DNA of 64,000 bases, taken from contig OX457047.1 in the NCBI GenBank assembly GCA_949752735.1, forward strand, positions 4,569,618 to 4,633,617, read 5' to 3'. Origin of the DNA: Lumbricus terrestris (taxonomy: Eukaryota > Annelida > Clitellata > Crassiclitellata > Lumbricidae). The notes beneath the pieces are model-generated. The model had not been told where the DNA came from. It saw nothing but the letters and a program-made list of their open reading frames with translations, and did no database searches. Numbering within the stretch: position 1 is the stretch's first letter; each line of letters starts with the position of its first letter. Shown here piece by piece: positions 10,935 through 21,650 of this stretch. Both the position numbers and the translations under genes were made by a program.

Positions 10935-12132
10935 CCGCGGTTCTCAACCTGTGGATCGCGATCCCCACGGGGGTCGCCGGACGATTTGCCAGGGGTCGCC
11001 GGACCCTTCAGAAATTTTTAAAAGATGTACTACCAGTATCACTTTCAACGTTAACCACTGCACTAAAAACTTAAAATAATATTTTTGCTTATACTTTGCT
11101 ATGAGTTATATTATAGCAGCTAAATTAATTTTTGCCATTTTAGTTTTCAAATATAAATTCCCGTTTTAGGCCCTACCATTATTCTAAAAAATGAAGCATT
11201 ATTCGGTTTTACTCAAACTTCCTTAAAGAATATATGCTGTCAGCCAACTTACTATAGTGAGACCTATGCGTGGGCGGAGACTTTGAGCGACAGAGGGATG
11301 GTTCACTTGAAAATTTTGGCGGGAACCGAGCTGCTTGTAGGCCAATCCCCCAATACTTCATAAATATTATTATAAATTTCCACAGTACACTAAAGAAGGA
11401 GAAGATTATCTGCTGTTTATCCATAAAGATAAGATGCCAGCTTTAAACCAGCATTACCGACATTTGAGATGATAATTATTTAACTGAAGTCAAACTACGT
11501 CTCTGAGCAATGAAATCATGAATAAATTTGTTAAGACGACCACTTAAAGTGGTCATTCAATCATTCTGAGAATTTATATAGCACTTTGATAATGGGGAGA
11601 AAACATTTATTGAAGTCTTAGAGACTTAGATCATGTCTTACAGCATTGAAATAATGAGAAATTTTCGTGAATCTTAAAATGCGACCATTGCAGCGTGGAA
11701 ATATAAAAATTGAAGCAATGGAAGGGGACATTTTCGAAGTCTTAAACCACGACTCTAAGCACTGATATGATGAGCAATTTCGTTAGAACGTCAGATTAAA
11801 ATGCTACAAATGTAATGTGGAAAATTTAAAAAATCGACAATGTGGGAGGAGCACTTAAATTCCCTACCAAACCTCTCCCATGCTGATAGAACCTAGACTT
11901 CAAACTACCTACCGTAGGCCTATAGGTGGCTTATTGAATCGCAAGAGCCAGAGAACTTCACACAACTGCCAAAAGCAGTTTCAAATTATGAAGTGAAAAT
12001 GCTTAACAGTAGACAACGGTAAAACAAATTGAGGGAATGAAGGGGTAACTCAATCAACTTCGTTGTTGGGGTCGTCACGACTTCCGAAATGTTACCAAGG
12101 GGTCGCCGCACTAAAAAGGTTGAGAACCGCTG
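10935..12132. mobile_element. hAT-Charlie-like element, ~1.2 kb
   Basis: The left end CGGTTCTCAACCTGTGG, then ATCGCGATCCCC and AGGGGTCGCC, is mirrored on the right by AAAGGTTGAGAACCGCTG and GGGGTCGCCG. This closely matches the known MER5/URR1-like Charlie termini. The 8-bp flanks (GCCTAAAC / ATCTAAGA) have largely decayed. The interior is non-coding, with diverged units built around TCTTAAACCACG, ATGAGCAATTTCGTTA and TGCAGCGTGGAAAT. Confidence 0.8.
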
Positions 12133-12602
12133 ATCTAAGAGGACGCAACAAAGAGGCAGAGAGAGGACGAAGCCAGATATCACAAAGAAACTTCGCAGCA
12201 AGACCCAATTGAGACTTAAAACCTCAAACAAGAACTTCTAATGATTATTATGCATACGGGCAGATAGATGAAATCATTGAAGTTGTTCAGTCTTGAATAT
12301 AGAGATGTGTGAGAATCGTCTATAGCAGCAGAATTGAGCACATATTGTTGAACTGATATAATATAGCGGCCTTCCCTACCACCCACGTTCGGCGCTCTAC
12401 ATGGCGTCCTTTTTATTGTTTTCTGGTGGATTTTTTTTGGGGGGGGTCAAAGTGAAGGGGCTGACAGTATTTAAACGGTCTCCCTGCGGGACACGGGCTT
12501 ACAAGGTGCTAACCTGTGCCAGAGGCCCGGCCGGCTATACTCTATAGGCAATAGTACTGGCTATCATTGCACGGATGCTAAGGCAGTAGTAAAGCCCTAG
12601 AG
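12133..12602. other. Intergenic
   Basis: Unique sequence between two Charlie-like elements, with a T/G homopolymer run near 12430-12447. No coding signal. Confidence 0.4.
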
Positions 12603-14275
12603 CAGCGGTTCTCAACCTGTGGGTCGCGATCCCCACGGGGGTCGCCTGACGATTTGCCAGGGGTCGCCTGGACCCTCAGAAATTTGTAAAATATGCACTA
12701 GTAATTCCAGCTCTAGATAATACACTACATCAAATTAAAATTAACTTTTCTTTACTTTTTATAATGATTCATTCGTTATATTGTGAGAGCTAATAAAAGC
12801 TTTGCCATTTTAGTTTTTAAATGTAGGCTAAATTCCACTTTTGCCATCTTCTAAAAAACTAGGGTGGTGTAAGTCTTAAGCCACCTTTCTGAGCAATAAG
12901 ATCATGAGTAATTTTGTTAAGATGAAAGCTTAAAATTGTACAGCGACAGTGTCCAAATACAAAAAAAATAAAACAATTGGGCCGATACTCTGAAGTCTTA
13001 AACCATGATTATGACTACCAGATTTGAAAATGAGCAATTTCTTTGAGATGACAATTTAAACTACAGCCGTTAGGCGTACAGTGTCGATATTCAAAGAATT
13101 TAAACAATGGGGAGGGGCCGAGGGGCCATTTATTGACGTCTGAAACCACGTCTGTGAGCACTGAAATCATGAGTTATTTTGCTAAGATAGCAGCTTAAGC
13201 TGTTATGTTACAGTGTGCAAATTCAAAATTTGAAACAATGGGGCCGAAACTCTGAAGTGTTATACCATGATCACTATCAGCATTGAAAAACTGGGCAATT
13301 AAGATGACAGCTAAAAATGCAGCCATTACAGCGTGGAAATTCAAAATTGTAACAATGTGGGTAAAATTTATTGAAGTCTTAAACCATGTCTTTCAGCGCT
13401 GAAATTTTGAGGATTTTTTTAGATGAAAAATATCAAACAAGGGGATGGGACGCTTTTTAAGTCTTGCACCACGACTATCAACACTGAAATGATGGACAAT
13501 TTCGTTAACATTATGGCCCCAAATGCTACCATTGAAGTGTGTGGAAATCCAAGAATATTTTGACAATTGGGAGATACACGTACATTGCCTCCCCAAACCC
13601 CTCTTGATGTTTGGCACATTGATAAAGAACACACGTAGGTCGTAGGCCTATGACCTAAGTTCATCAAATTGGTTGCCAACCAAAGCGAATCAGCAACGGT
13701 GAAATGAGTGTTAAGAAATGAAGAACTATTTACCAATTTTTAAGAACAATAATATTGTTTAATTTAGTTGTTAGGTTTGACAAGCCGAATAAACTTATGA
13801 AATTTCAACTTCATAATTATTAGGAATGGGTATAAGGATTAGCTCTCAGAATCGCAAGAGCCAAGAAGCATCAATTGTGAAACCAGTTTTCGAGCTATGA
13901 GGGTGAAAATGCATGACAATGAACAATGGTAACAAACAGTGGCGGCGCCAGGATTTCTGCTTGGGGAGGGGGCTGAAGCCCGTAAGAGTTTTTCCATTTT
14001 CATCCGCCTAAATTTAACTTCTGACGACCTTTTTTAGTCATCCAGTCGAAAATCGTGGAAATATTTGTTTTGTATGTAAAAAACCCGGATGGCCTTTTTA
14101 AGGGGACTTAGCCTTTTATAGGGGAGCTTAGCCCCCCTAATCCACTCCTAGCGCCGCCACTGGTAAAAATGGCAGTGACGTGGGTGGGAATTCAATCAAT
14201 TTTGCTTTTGGGGGTCGTCATAGCTTTCGAAATGTTGCCAAGGGGTCGCTGCACTAAAAAGGTTGAGAACCGCTG
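12603..14275. mobile_element. hAT-Charlie-like element, ~1.7 kb
   Basis: Ends CAGCGGTTCTCAACCTGTGG and (right) AAAGGTTGAGAACCGCTG, the same family as 10935-12132. The flanking octamers CCCTAGAG and TTTTAAAG differ by transitions only, as an aged target duplication would. The interior has several roughly 110-125-bp diverged units (GAAGTCTTAAACCA.., GAGCACTGAAAT.., TGTAACAATG). It contains the younger MITE at 13937-14162. Confidence 0.82.
13937..14162. mobile_element. hAT MITE with CAGTGGCGGCGCC ends, 226 bp
   Basis: Left end CAGTGGCGGCGCCAGGATTT, right end TAGCGCCGCCACTG. The flanks GTAACAAA and GTAAAAAT match at 6 of 8 bases. The interior has the TTAGCCCCCCTAA block seen in the 142-bp copy at 45437. 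It is inserted within the older Charlie-like element. Confidence 0.85.
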
Positions 14276-14789
14276 TTTTAAAGCGATGATAAACGGGAGG
14301 CTGGAGGTTGCTGTTGAGCTGAATAGCAAAGACTATAAATCATAGCAAAGACTAGGAATCATTCCAATGTTGGAATTCAACCAACACAACATACACACAG
14401 CTTCCAGACGCAGAAGGAAGCAAACACGTCAGTGACACCATCTTTGTCATTTCCGTATGGTTAACGATTATTTTAGACACCTTTTTCACAAAATATTCTC
14501 AGCCATAAAAAAGCGGAACGTTCAAAACAAGCATTATTCGCCTGTGGCAGTTGTATTCGGACCAAATTGACTGGAATAAGATCTAGTTGTGGCTGCGGAT
14601 TGCTACAATCATGATCATGTGTCTGAAAGCGATTCTTTACGGGAAGATGGAGGTTGCTGACAAAGGCTGGGAATACAAGTGAAGAAAAAGGCATATTGTT
14701 CAATCACGCATTTGTTTCAGTCGCACAATTTACACATTTCGTTTACTATAATTGTTTAGTCTATGTAAGCGTGAAATTCAAATCTATGA
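14276..14789. other. Intergenic
   Basis: No element recognised. A TTAGACACCTTTTTC motif, one of many AGGTGTCTAA-like words, is at about 14473. Confidence 0.4.
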
Positions 14790-15170
14790 AATAATAGACG
14801 TAGTGACCAATGTCCTGATAGAATTGCCTCGTCTCTGCCATCAGTCGAAGGACGTCCTGAATTATATGGAATCGAATCAGTCATTGATGAAATGTCGCAG
14901 ATTAATCTGTGTGAACTTTCCGAACAGAAGTCAATCGCAACGGATCAATTACTCCATGCAGCTGACGGAAGAGAATTGCGATTGGAAAATCTCTTCCGTC
15001 AGTTGGAGAAACTGATACGCTTGTATTCAATAGGTAAGAATTGCAAAATGCAATCCCAAACTTTTATAGCGGCAGTGTTTACTGAAAAAGGCACCAGGCT
15101 ACAATTATCCCCGACGGACTATCATGGTCGATTGGCAAAGCGATTTCTAGACACCTTTCAAACAGTCTAA
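14790..15170 (+). CDS. Candidate internal exon, unknown protein
   Basis: An open frame runs from just after a stop at 14787-14789 to 15170. In this frame 14830-15031 reads as ordinary protein (for example DEMSQINLCELSEQKS and ELRLENLFRQLEKLIRL, the latter amphipathic). The stretch ends in a consensus 5' splice donor, AATAG|GTAAGA, at 15033/15034. An acceptor could be at 14796-14797 or 14930. I do not recognise the protein; the length is modest and chance is possible. Confidence 0.3.
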   Translation, partial: NNRRSDQCPDRIASSLPSVEGRPELYGIESVIDEMSQINLCELSEQKSIATDQLLHAADGRELRLENLFRQLEKLIRLYSIGKNCKMQSQTFIAAVFTEKGTRLQLSPTDYHGRLAKRFLDTFQTV

Positions 15171-15236
15171 ACTGAGGCTATATATATCTAGAAACTGATG
15201 CTATATACACTGTATGTCTTGAAATTCCGCACATGT

Positions 15237-15330
15237 TGCACTCTGCCAGTGATAGTACCAAACCTGGATAAAAGAAGAAGGCGTCGCTATTGGACTTTTA
15301 TACCACACAGTGACGTTAAACTGCAAATGC
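15237..15330 (-). repeat. Dispersed repeat R2, minus orientation
   Basis: Reads GCACTCTGCCAGTG...GAAGGCGTCGC...CACACAGTGACGTTAAACTGC, the reverse complement of the R2 consensus. This copy shows the full span from the TTAACGTCACTG head to the CTGGCAGAG tail. Confidence 0.7.
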
Positions 15331-15427
15331 TACTACTACATAATTTTATGTCTGGAAACTTCATTTAATCACACACAGAGCTGCATTATGCAAAAAAAAC
15401 TGTTCGAGGGAAACGCCCTCTGTTGTC

Positions 15428-15520
15428 ATAACCTTGCGCACTGGGAGCGCCTCTGAACGGTTTACCCTACTAGAGGCGCTTTATAAATGTTTAAATACAA
15501 TACAATACAATAACCATAGT
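15428..15520 (+). mobile_element. L2/SINE-type 3' tail
   Basis: GGGAGCGCCTCTGAAC...TAGAGGCGCTTTATAAATG followed by a (CAATA)n tail. Only the terminal stem-loop and microsatellite are left. Confidence 0.7.
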
Positions 15521-16063
15521 CAAATCTGGATCCATACATTAATCACAATATATCTTCGTTTAATAGCTCAATCTGACACACCGCAGAATGGTTACATGTA
15601 CAGGTCACACAAACAATAGATTAGCATATCATTGGATTACTAGGATCTGATCTTAGATAATAATAATTATGATTGTATGTAACAAAATTCTTCTCTAGCG
15701 GTGTCAGTCCCAAGTCTGTAGACAGAACGGGGACGACGTTGAACATCTTTGAATGACGCCACAGTTATTAAAGCAACAAACTTCACGTTGCTGATGGAAG
15801 ACCTAATGCTCATTTTACGTGAGCTGTGTTGTGGTTGCTCTGCAGACGAACGAATCGTTTTAATCAGATATAGGAAGAACAAAGAGGAATCAGCATCACA
15901 ACGAAGAAAAGTCCATTAAAAACCGTCAGGAAATTTCGCCGTCTTTCGAGGACAAATTAGGCTCTTGGCATTCTTTCGATTGACTCCCTTCCGGGATAGC
16001 ACCACACGATGTCGATCTGCAACATCCCATCTATCTGTCAGCCGGATATCCATTTGTTAACTC
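15521..16063. other. Intergenic
   Basis: No coding signal. A short minus-strand R2-like scrap (TGTCAGTCCCAAG) is at about 15703. Confidence 0.4.
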
Positions 16064-16071
16064 TGTACAAC

Positions 16072-16218
16072 CATAGGCGCAATCACGTCCTAAAAGTTGG
16101 GAGGGACCAAATGAATCACGTCCTAAAAGTTGGGGGGACCATAATGATAAAGTCAATGGGACCACTCAAAAGTTGGGGGGACGCGTCCCGTGGGTCCCAT
16201 AAGGTGGTTGCGCCTATG
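16072..16218. mobile_element. Very short hAT-type MITE, 147 bp
   Basis: TIRs CATAGGCGCAA and TTGCGCCTATG are perfectly inverted and flanked by a perfect 8-bp target duplication TGTACAAC (16064-16071, 16219-16226). Inside, AATCACGTCCTAAAAGTTGG occurs twice and AAAAGTTGGGGGGAC twice. An exact duplication on so small an element implies recent insertion. Confidence 0.9.
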
Positions 16219-16226
16219 TGTACAAC

Positions 16227-17270
16227 CGATGTCCGACTAGACTGAGTGCTTGTGAATAAGCTAGTTCACGACATTAGATTTGAAGTATCGGAAATGTTTT
16301 CTTTTGGGATTTGCGATTAAAAAAATGGCCGTCGAAATTTGACACCATTAAACGCTGCTGAATGTGTTATATAAGACGCTTGATCTTTCCGCTACAGTAA
16401 AAGCCTTGCGGAAAAAATTAAAAGATTCTTGAATATACTTCATAATACTTCATAATTATATAAATATTTGTCACAACAACGGTTTAGTTTTGTGTTTCCG
16501 GGTTTGAATTCTGGATCAAAATAATTTTGATCTCAAACGAGAAAAGTAAAAAACTTGAGAGACACACAGACACGCGTTCAACGAAATACACAGATAGCCA
16601 TTACATACAGAGATATCGAAAGAAGCGTTAAAGACATAGAGTACAATTATCATACCGGGAAAAATCAACCGTGTATTTGTGGTTTTAGCCTAAGGCCGAT
16701 TATTTGGAATGGCTCATCCTTGCAAAGCTGTTACAATTGCTAACTACAAATAACTATATTTGGCCAAGGACAACTTATTACTCATCACTTCTACGGTAAC
16801 ATAATTTTATCATTGAAAATTTTTTGTGTCGACATTGCAATCACGAGAAAACTGTACTGAGCAAAGGAGGAAGACCTTATTTATATCCAAATGAGAACTT
16901 TTCTGCAGGTGTTTAAACGATGACGATAACTATTATAATCATAACACAATTAATAGTAATGAATGCAGAAAAGTCAAAGACGGTTGAAACAGATACAGAT
17001 ATTTTGACCAAGTAATTACCCACCAACTTTAGAAAAAATATTTAAAAGCATTTCGATTTCTTTCATTCAGTTTCCTCCCCATCATTTCTCTCGCATCTAT
17101 TGTGGCTCTCAACGGGTTATTTGACAGAAACAACGTAAATAAACAATAGTATTCGTCGGGAGACAATGATCCTATAAATATAAAAATTATTTTATTCCGA
17201 TGACTAAAAACATTTTAAAAATTCATTTTTTTCACCTGTGAATAATGCCATGTTATCTATATGCAGACAA
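16227..17270. other. Intergenic, about 1 kb
   Basis: AT-rich sequence without recognisable repeats or coding potential; ORFs are under 65 codons. Confidence 0.45.
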
Positions 17271-17492
17271 AGTTTGTTTGTTTGTATGTGCACTTGTTAT
17301 AGCGCCCTTTCAAGCTCTCACTACTCAGAGGCGCTCCCGAATGCAGAGCGGACACTGCATCGGAGTTTCACGCCGAAGCGCTGAGAAATTGCGAGTGAAG
17401 GACTTGCCCAAGGTCCCTACGCGGCGAGGTGGATTCGAAACTCAAACCTTCCGGCTTGAAGGCAACGACGCCACCACTACACCACCGCGCCC
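17271..17492 (-). mobile_element. tRNA-derived SINE, near full length
   Basis: Best copy in the window. Read on the minus strand it has the head GGGCGCGGTGGTGTAGTGG, B box GTTTCGAATCC, body CTTGGGCAAGTCCTTCACTC, a middle with CGGCGTGAAACTCCGATGC, the L2-like tail GGGAGCGCCTCTGAGTAG...GGGCGCTATAACAAGTGC, and a (CAAA)n end. Length is about 220 bp. No target duplication is obvious. Confidence 0.9.
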
Positions 17493-17887
17493 AACCAGTA
17501 AAAAAGTGTTTATTCTTCTACGACAATTAACATATCTTATTATCCTTTAAACATATATCCCGAAAAGGTGCAAATGACAAGTCACTGTATGCTGATGATA
17601 TTTAAATTTTATTCATTTAGAGTAAATTTTCGACGAGAGAAGATGTGGAATTATTTTGTACCGGTTACCGCCAAAATAGACCTACATCATAATATTACTA
17701 TGCGAAGATAACACGCAGTGGCGAAGATAATAGGAAGATAATAGGTATCGCCCACATCTATTCTATCGAGAGGAGGCAGAATGAGGCGTTGAAATTTGCT
17801 CCTCTGACTTAGACGCAGACAATGTCAACCAAGAGTGTAGTGTTTCATAATGACGTAATATGTTGTATCGCATTCTTGCAAAATTTT
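17493..17887. other. Intergenic
   Basis: No element or coding signal seen apart from a GAAGATAATAGGAAGATAATAG duplication near 17723-17745. Confidence 0.4.
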
Positions 17888-18001
17888 AGGTGACCCTGAA
17901 AAGGACCGTTTAGTTGGCCCTGAAAGGACCGCTTGGGTGGCCCTAAAAGGTCCGCTTGGGTGGCCCTAAAAGGACCGCTTGGGTGGTCCTGAAAGAGACC
18001 G
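17888..18001. repeat. 23-bp GC-rich minisatellite, about 5 units
   Basis: Units of the form GGTGGCCCTAAAAGGACCG with CTTG spacers. The outer units are diverged and the inner ones nearly identical. Confidence 0.85.
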
Positions 18002-18381
18002 TATAATGGGCCCATTATTAGCCAACTAAAATTACGCGCTGCAGCTTCTTATAAACCACATTTTCATCTAAAAAGAGGTGTGCAATCATTTTGCACAGTT
18101 AGCGCCGATTTATGCTTCGGCCTACCATAATATCACGGATTAACGACTATTAATAATATTAATAGTCGCTAAACAGTCATTGAGTATTATTCATTTATTG
18201 TACGCTCGTTGACACAGACGCTTCACGGTACAAAGGCTGCAGTTTAGAATTAGAATAATGAAAAACAATTGTCAGTAAATAGGTTGAAGAGTGAATAAAG
18301 GATCAAGGTCAGCATAAGGTAAACCATGCTGTTATAATATGGAATGAGTCTAGATGGGAAGAGAGAGCGTAGAACAACTAT
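18002..18381. other. Intergenic with a perfect 25-nt palindrome
   Basis: 18144-18168 is a perfect palindrome around an odd centre (CGACTATTAATA-A-TATTAATAGTCG). No gene signal around it. Confidence 0.6.
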
Positions 18382-19937
18382 AGGGTGTCTAATAAGTTCG
18401 TGAACGATTTTGCTTGCAGAAAGCAGAAAATGCTTGCAACAAACATTAATAATGCTTATGTCATTTGAAAGAGCTTTATGTCACGAAACCAAAAAGTGTA
18501 AAACGTGCTAGTTTTTTTGCAGCGAGGAAATGAAGTCATCAATTTATGCTGAAAGGCTATTTTTAGCGAATTTTATGCAGTTCGCTATCTTTTTCGTAAA
18601 GAAACTCGGAAATGGGGAAAATAGCAGACTTTCAGTTACGCTCGAAAGCTGCTATTATAGACATTGGAAATTCGAAGACTGGTCTAATGTTCTGTTTAGT
18701 GACGAATCGCCGTATCAAGTGTTCTATGTTCCAAACTCACGCAATGACACCGTTTGGGGTTTGCAAGAAGAAAATGTTCCTGTCGCCTCGCAGGTCAAGT
18801 TTAGTCTGACTGTTCTTGTGTTGGGAGGTATGACAGCCTCAGGATTAACGCGACTGTATTTTGTACCTCAGCATACATAAATTAACTCGGAGTATTATAT
18901 CAATAACATTTTAAAGAAGGAATTGAAACCAGTTTGCGACAGACTGGACACTTCTGGAACGATCTCGAAACGACGACTATTCACTCAGCGTTTTCCAGCA
19001 GTATGGTGCGCGAGCACATAGGCTACATCTGCTGTTTCGCGAGCATGGCTGAACGAAAATATTCCTAACTACATTGAAAACTGGAAGAATAAGGCAATCA
19101 GCTCCAAGACAAAAATACGGCTGATGAGGGCCTTAGTGTGGCCAGTGGCAACATACGGTTGTGAGACGTGGACTCTAAAGAAGGAGGAGGAAAGAATGAT
19201 TATTATACAGGCTTTCGAAAACAAATGCATTAGGAAATTACTACGTATTTCATGGACAGAAATGTTGACTAATGAACGAGTTTACAAATTAGCAGGAACA
19301 AAATGCGAGTTGTTAGGCCATGTCAAAACCCGGAAATTACGATACTTTGGCCACATCCTGCGACAGCCAGACAATATTGAAAATAGTGTCATGATGGGGT
19401 TGGTGGAGGGTGTTCGTAGCCGCGGTAGACCTAGAATATGCTGGCTCGATAACATCACGTTGTGGACCGGTCTATCGGGAGCGGCGCTTTTGAGAACAGT
19501 AAAAGACAGATCTTGCTGGAGTACATTGGTCCGATCATGCAGCCAACCGTCGCGAAGCGACGTCGGCGTTATGACATGACATGACATTGAAAACTGGCCT
19601 CCAAACTCTCCTGATCTCTCATCGATTGAAAATCTCTGGAGTATACTCTCAAGCAGTGTCTACAAAGATCCTGAACCAAAAACTCCTGCTCAGCTAAAAC
19701 GTCGTTTGCGAAAAGCATGGATTTCGATATCGCTTGAAACTTTGTACAACCTCATCGAATCTTTGCCCAGACGAATGAAAGCTGTTATAGCCAGAAAAGG
19801 CAACACTATTGCCTATTAAATGGCAGGTCTTTTTAACCACATTTTCCCACTGATAAGGTTAGCGGTATTTGTCATGATCAGTTTCTCGCATAATTATGGG
19901 ACTTGACAACATGATTGAACGCCTTCCTTAGACACCT
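18382..19937 (+). pseudogene. Dead Tc1/mariner-type transposase, split by a LINE
   Basis: The transposase catalyses cut-and-paste transposition at TA sites. The readable parts are DWSNVLFSDES..VWG (18677-18757, first catalytic Asp), then VKFSLTVLVLGGM, an in-frame stop after PQHT (18878-18880), then INSEYYINNILKKEL. The motif FQQYGARAH at 18993-19019 normally reads FQQDGAxxH, so the second catalytic Asp is Tyr here (TAT at 19002). After a frameshift and the LINE insertion, PNSPDLSSIENLWSIL (19599 on) supplies the DDE Glu. The N-terminal DNA-binding part is missing. The ends GGGTGTCTAA and TTAGACACC may be the TIRs. Confidence 0.85.
19085..19583 (+). pseudogene. RTE-like LINE, 5'-truncated RT C-terminus
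   Basis: A 14-bp target duplication ACATTGAAAACTGG (19071-19084 and 19584-19597) frames the insert. The coding part holds VWPVATYGCETWTLKK, then LLGHVKTRKLRYFGHILR and GRPRICWLD. This is the conserved C-terminal region that follows the polymerase domain in RTE/BovB-like LINEs. The stop lies in the tail itself (ATGACATGAC repeats), so there is almost no 3' UTR. The 5' truncation and short tandem tail are typical of target-primed insertion. Clade assignment is tentative. Confidence 0.85.
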
Positions 19938-20009
19938 TTAAAGCGCTCTTTATGGAAACTATATAAATGAGATGCGAAAGGCACTATCCGAATGAGACGC
20001 GGGAGTTTG

Positions 20010-20557
20010 AAGCCATAGCCAAAAGTAAAAAGAGAATAAATAGGCCTATAATGAGAGCTGTATCTAGCTATGGATGGGGAGCATGAAAGCGAGCGCTTGT
20101 TTCAATTTATAGAGCAATTGTAAGGTCAGTTCTTGATTATGGAGACGTGGCATATGCTACCGCTAGTGCCACACACTTGAAAAGGCTGCAAAATGTACAA
20201 TCTGAGGCTTTGAGGTTGGCTTGTGAAACAGCTAAAGGCATCCCTATAATGGCCCTCCAGAATGAGTGCGGAGAGGTTCCCCTCCACCTACGTCGATTGA
20301 ATAACTCGATCAGGGTTGGATTAAAAATATTGGGTTCAAATGATCATCCAGCAGCAGATACCATGCGAGATCACTGGTCAAATTACTATTGTGCATCTTC
20401 TGTGAAGCAAAATTCTACTTTTAAAAGAACTGAACATTCCTTTTCAATGATATTTGAATCATTTAAATCTCCAATTTATCAGTCAACCGCTCCATGGTTT
20501 AATATAACCACAAGAGTCGATCTGTCCTTGAACAAAACATATAAAAAAACAAGTTAG
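20010..20557 (+). pseudogene. I/Jockey-group LINE fragment
   Basis: IYRAIVRSVLDYGDVAYATAS, then LKRLQNVQSEALRLACETAKG and ECGEVPLHLRRL, is the region between the polymerase domain and RNase H in I/Jockey/R1-type LINEs. The upstream frame is broken (20085-20110) and nothing of RNase H follows the stop at 20555-20557. A decayed fragment. Confidence 0.75.
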
Positions 20558-20574
20558 AGCACTGATGGTGGTAT

Positions 20575-20683
20575 TTGCAGTCTAACGTCACTGTGTGGTA
20601 AAAAAATACCTTTAGCGAAGCCCTCCTCCTTGGTCCAGGCTTGGGACTGACACTTGCAGAGTGCCACCAGTGGCGGAGTTAGC
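20575..20683 (+). repeat. Dispersed repeat R2, near full
   Basis: From GCAGTCTAACGTCACTGTGTGG through AGCCCTCCTCCTTGGTCC to CACCAGTGGCGGAGTT, about 110 bp. This gives the full extent of the R2 unit. Confidence 0.75.
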
Positions 20684-21650
20684 TATGTTCTATTTAATGT
20701 GAAGCAATTAAATTCTTCATTGGAGCAAATTGAAATGATTCAGAACCTACCGATAATATTGAATGGTCAAGTTTCATACTTACATATTTTCGTAATTTCT
20801 TTAGTCCTTAATAGGGAGTTCGAAACTATGAGGACGAGGACGAAGATTATACGGCCTATGGGAAAATATTAATCAGGACGTGTGAGTCGAATCGGATCAC
20901 TGTACGAAGTAATAGTCAATTTTCAATGTCATGTACAAGAGCTTCAACGCTCTTAATATGAGGCGTCAGAAAATCGTCGCGTCCCATATTACGTTGAAAA
21001 CTCTAGTTTTTATCGGTCGTCAGCAGAAGTCAATAGTCATGCCCCAAGCACCAGGCAGGGACAACGTTACGGTAGAAGAGGGGTGCTCTTGTTGTAGCTC
21101 TGGCAACGTTGTGTAGGGCAGTTGGCGACATCTCTTAGGACGCTCAGAGCGTCCTATTGTGATAACTATCCAACGAAAAGCATCAAAATTTTAACGGCAA
21201 TGTGATAGACTGAAATTAATTTTGATGAAACTGTCAACACTCTTACAGTAAAAGGATATATTTGCTGAGATGGAACAGTTAATTGTGCGGGGCATACATG
21301 GCTTTATCAATAATGCTTAGGAACATTAGTTTTCCTTATGTCGTTGCATTTGATTTCATGGCGCACTTAACTGACCCTCTTCTCACAAGACGTCTCTTTC
21401 GACGATCAATTAGCCTACTACACACTAGTACGCGTTTTTATTTTCTACTAAATCGACTTATTTTGTAAATCTTATCTACTCTTGTATTCACTCTCCTATT
21501 ATATTTAAATGACCATATGTTCTAAACGATAATGCTCGCTTGTTGGTCGTATACTCCGAAATTTACCCAACTATATATCTGCCGTCATACGCGATACCCT
21601 GACAGGATCAATTGAGCAGTATGTAGGCCGTGAAGACTGCAGTCCATATA
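20684..21650. other. Intergenic with a small palindrome
   Basis: No coding signal; ORFs are under 75 codons. 21136-21156 is a 10-bp-arm palindrome (TAGGACGCTC-A-GAGCGTCCTA). Confidence 0.5.
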
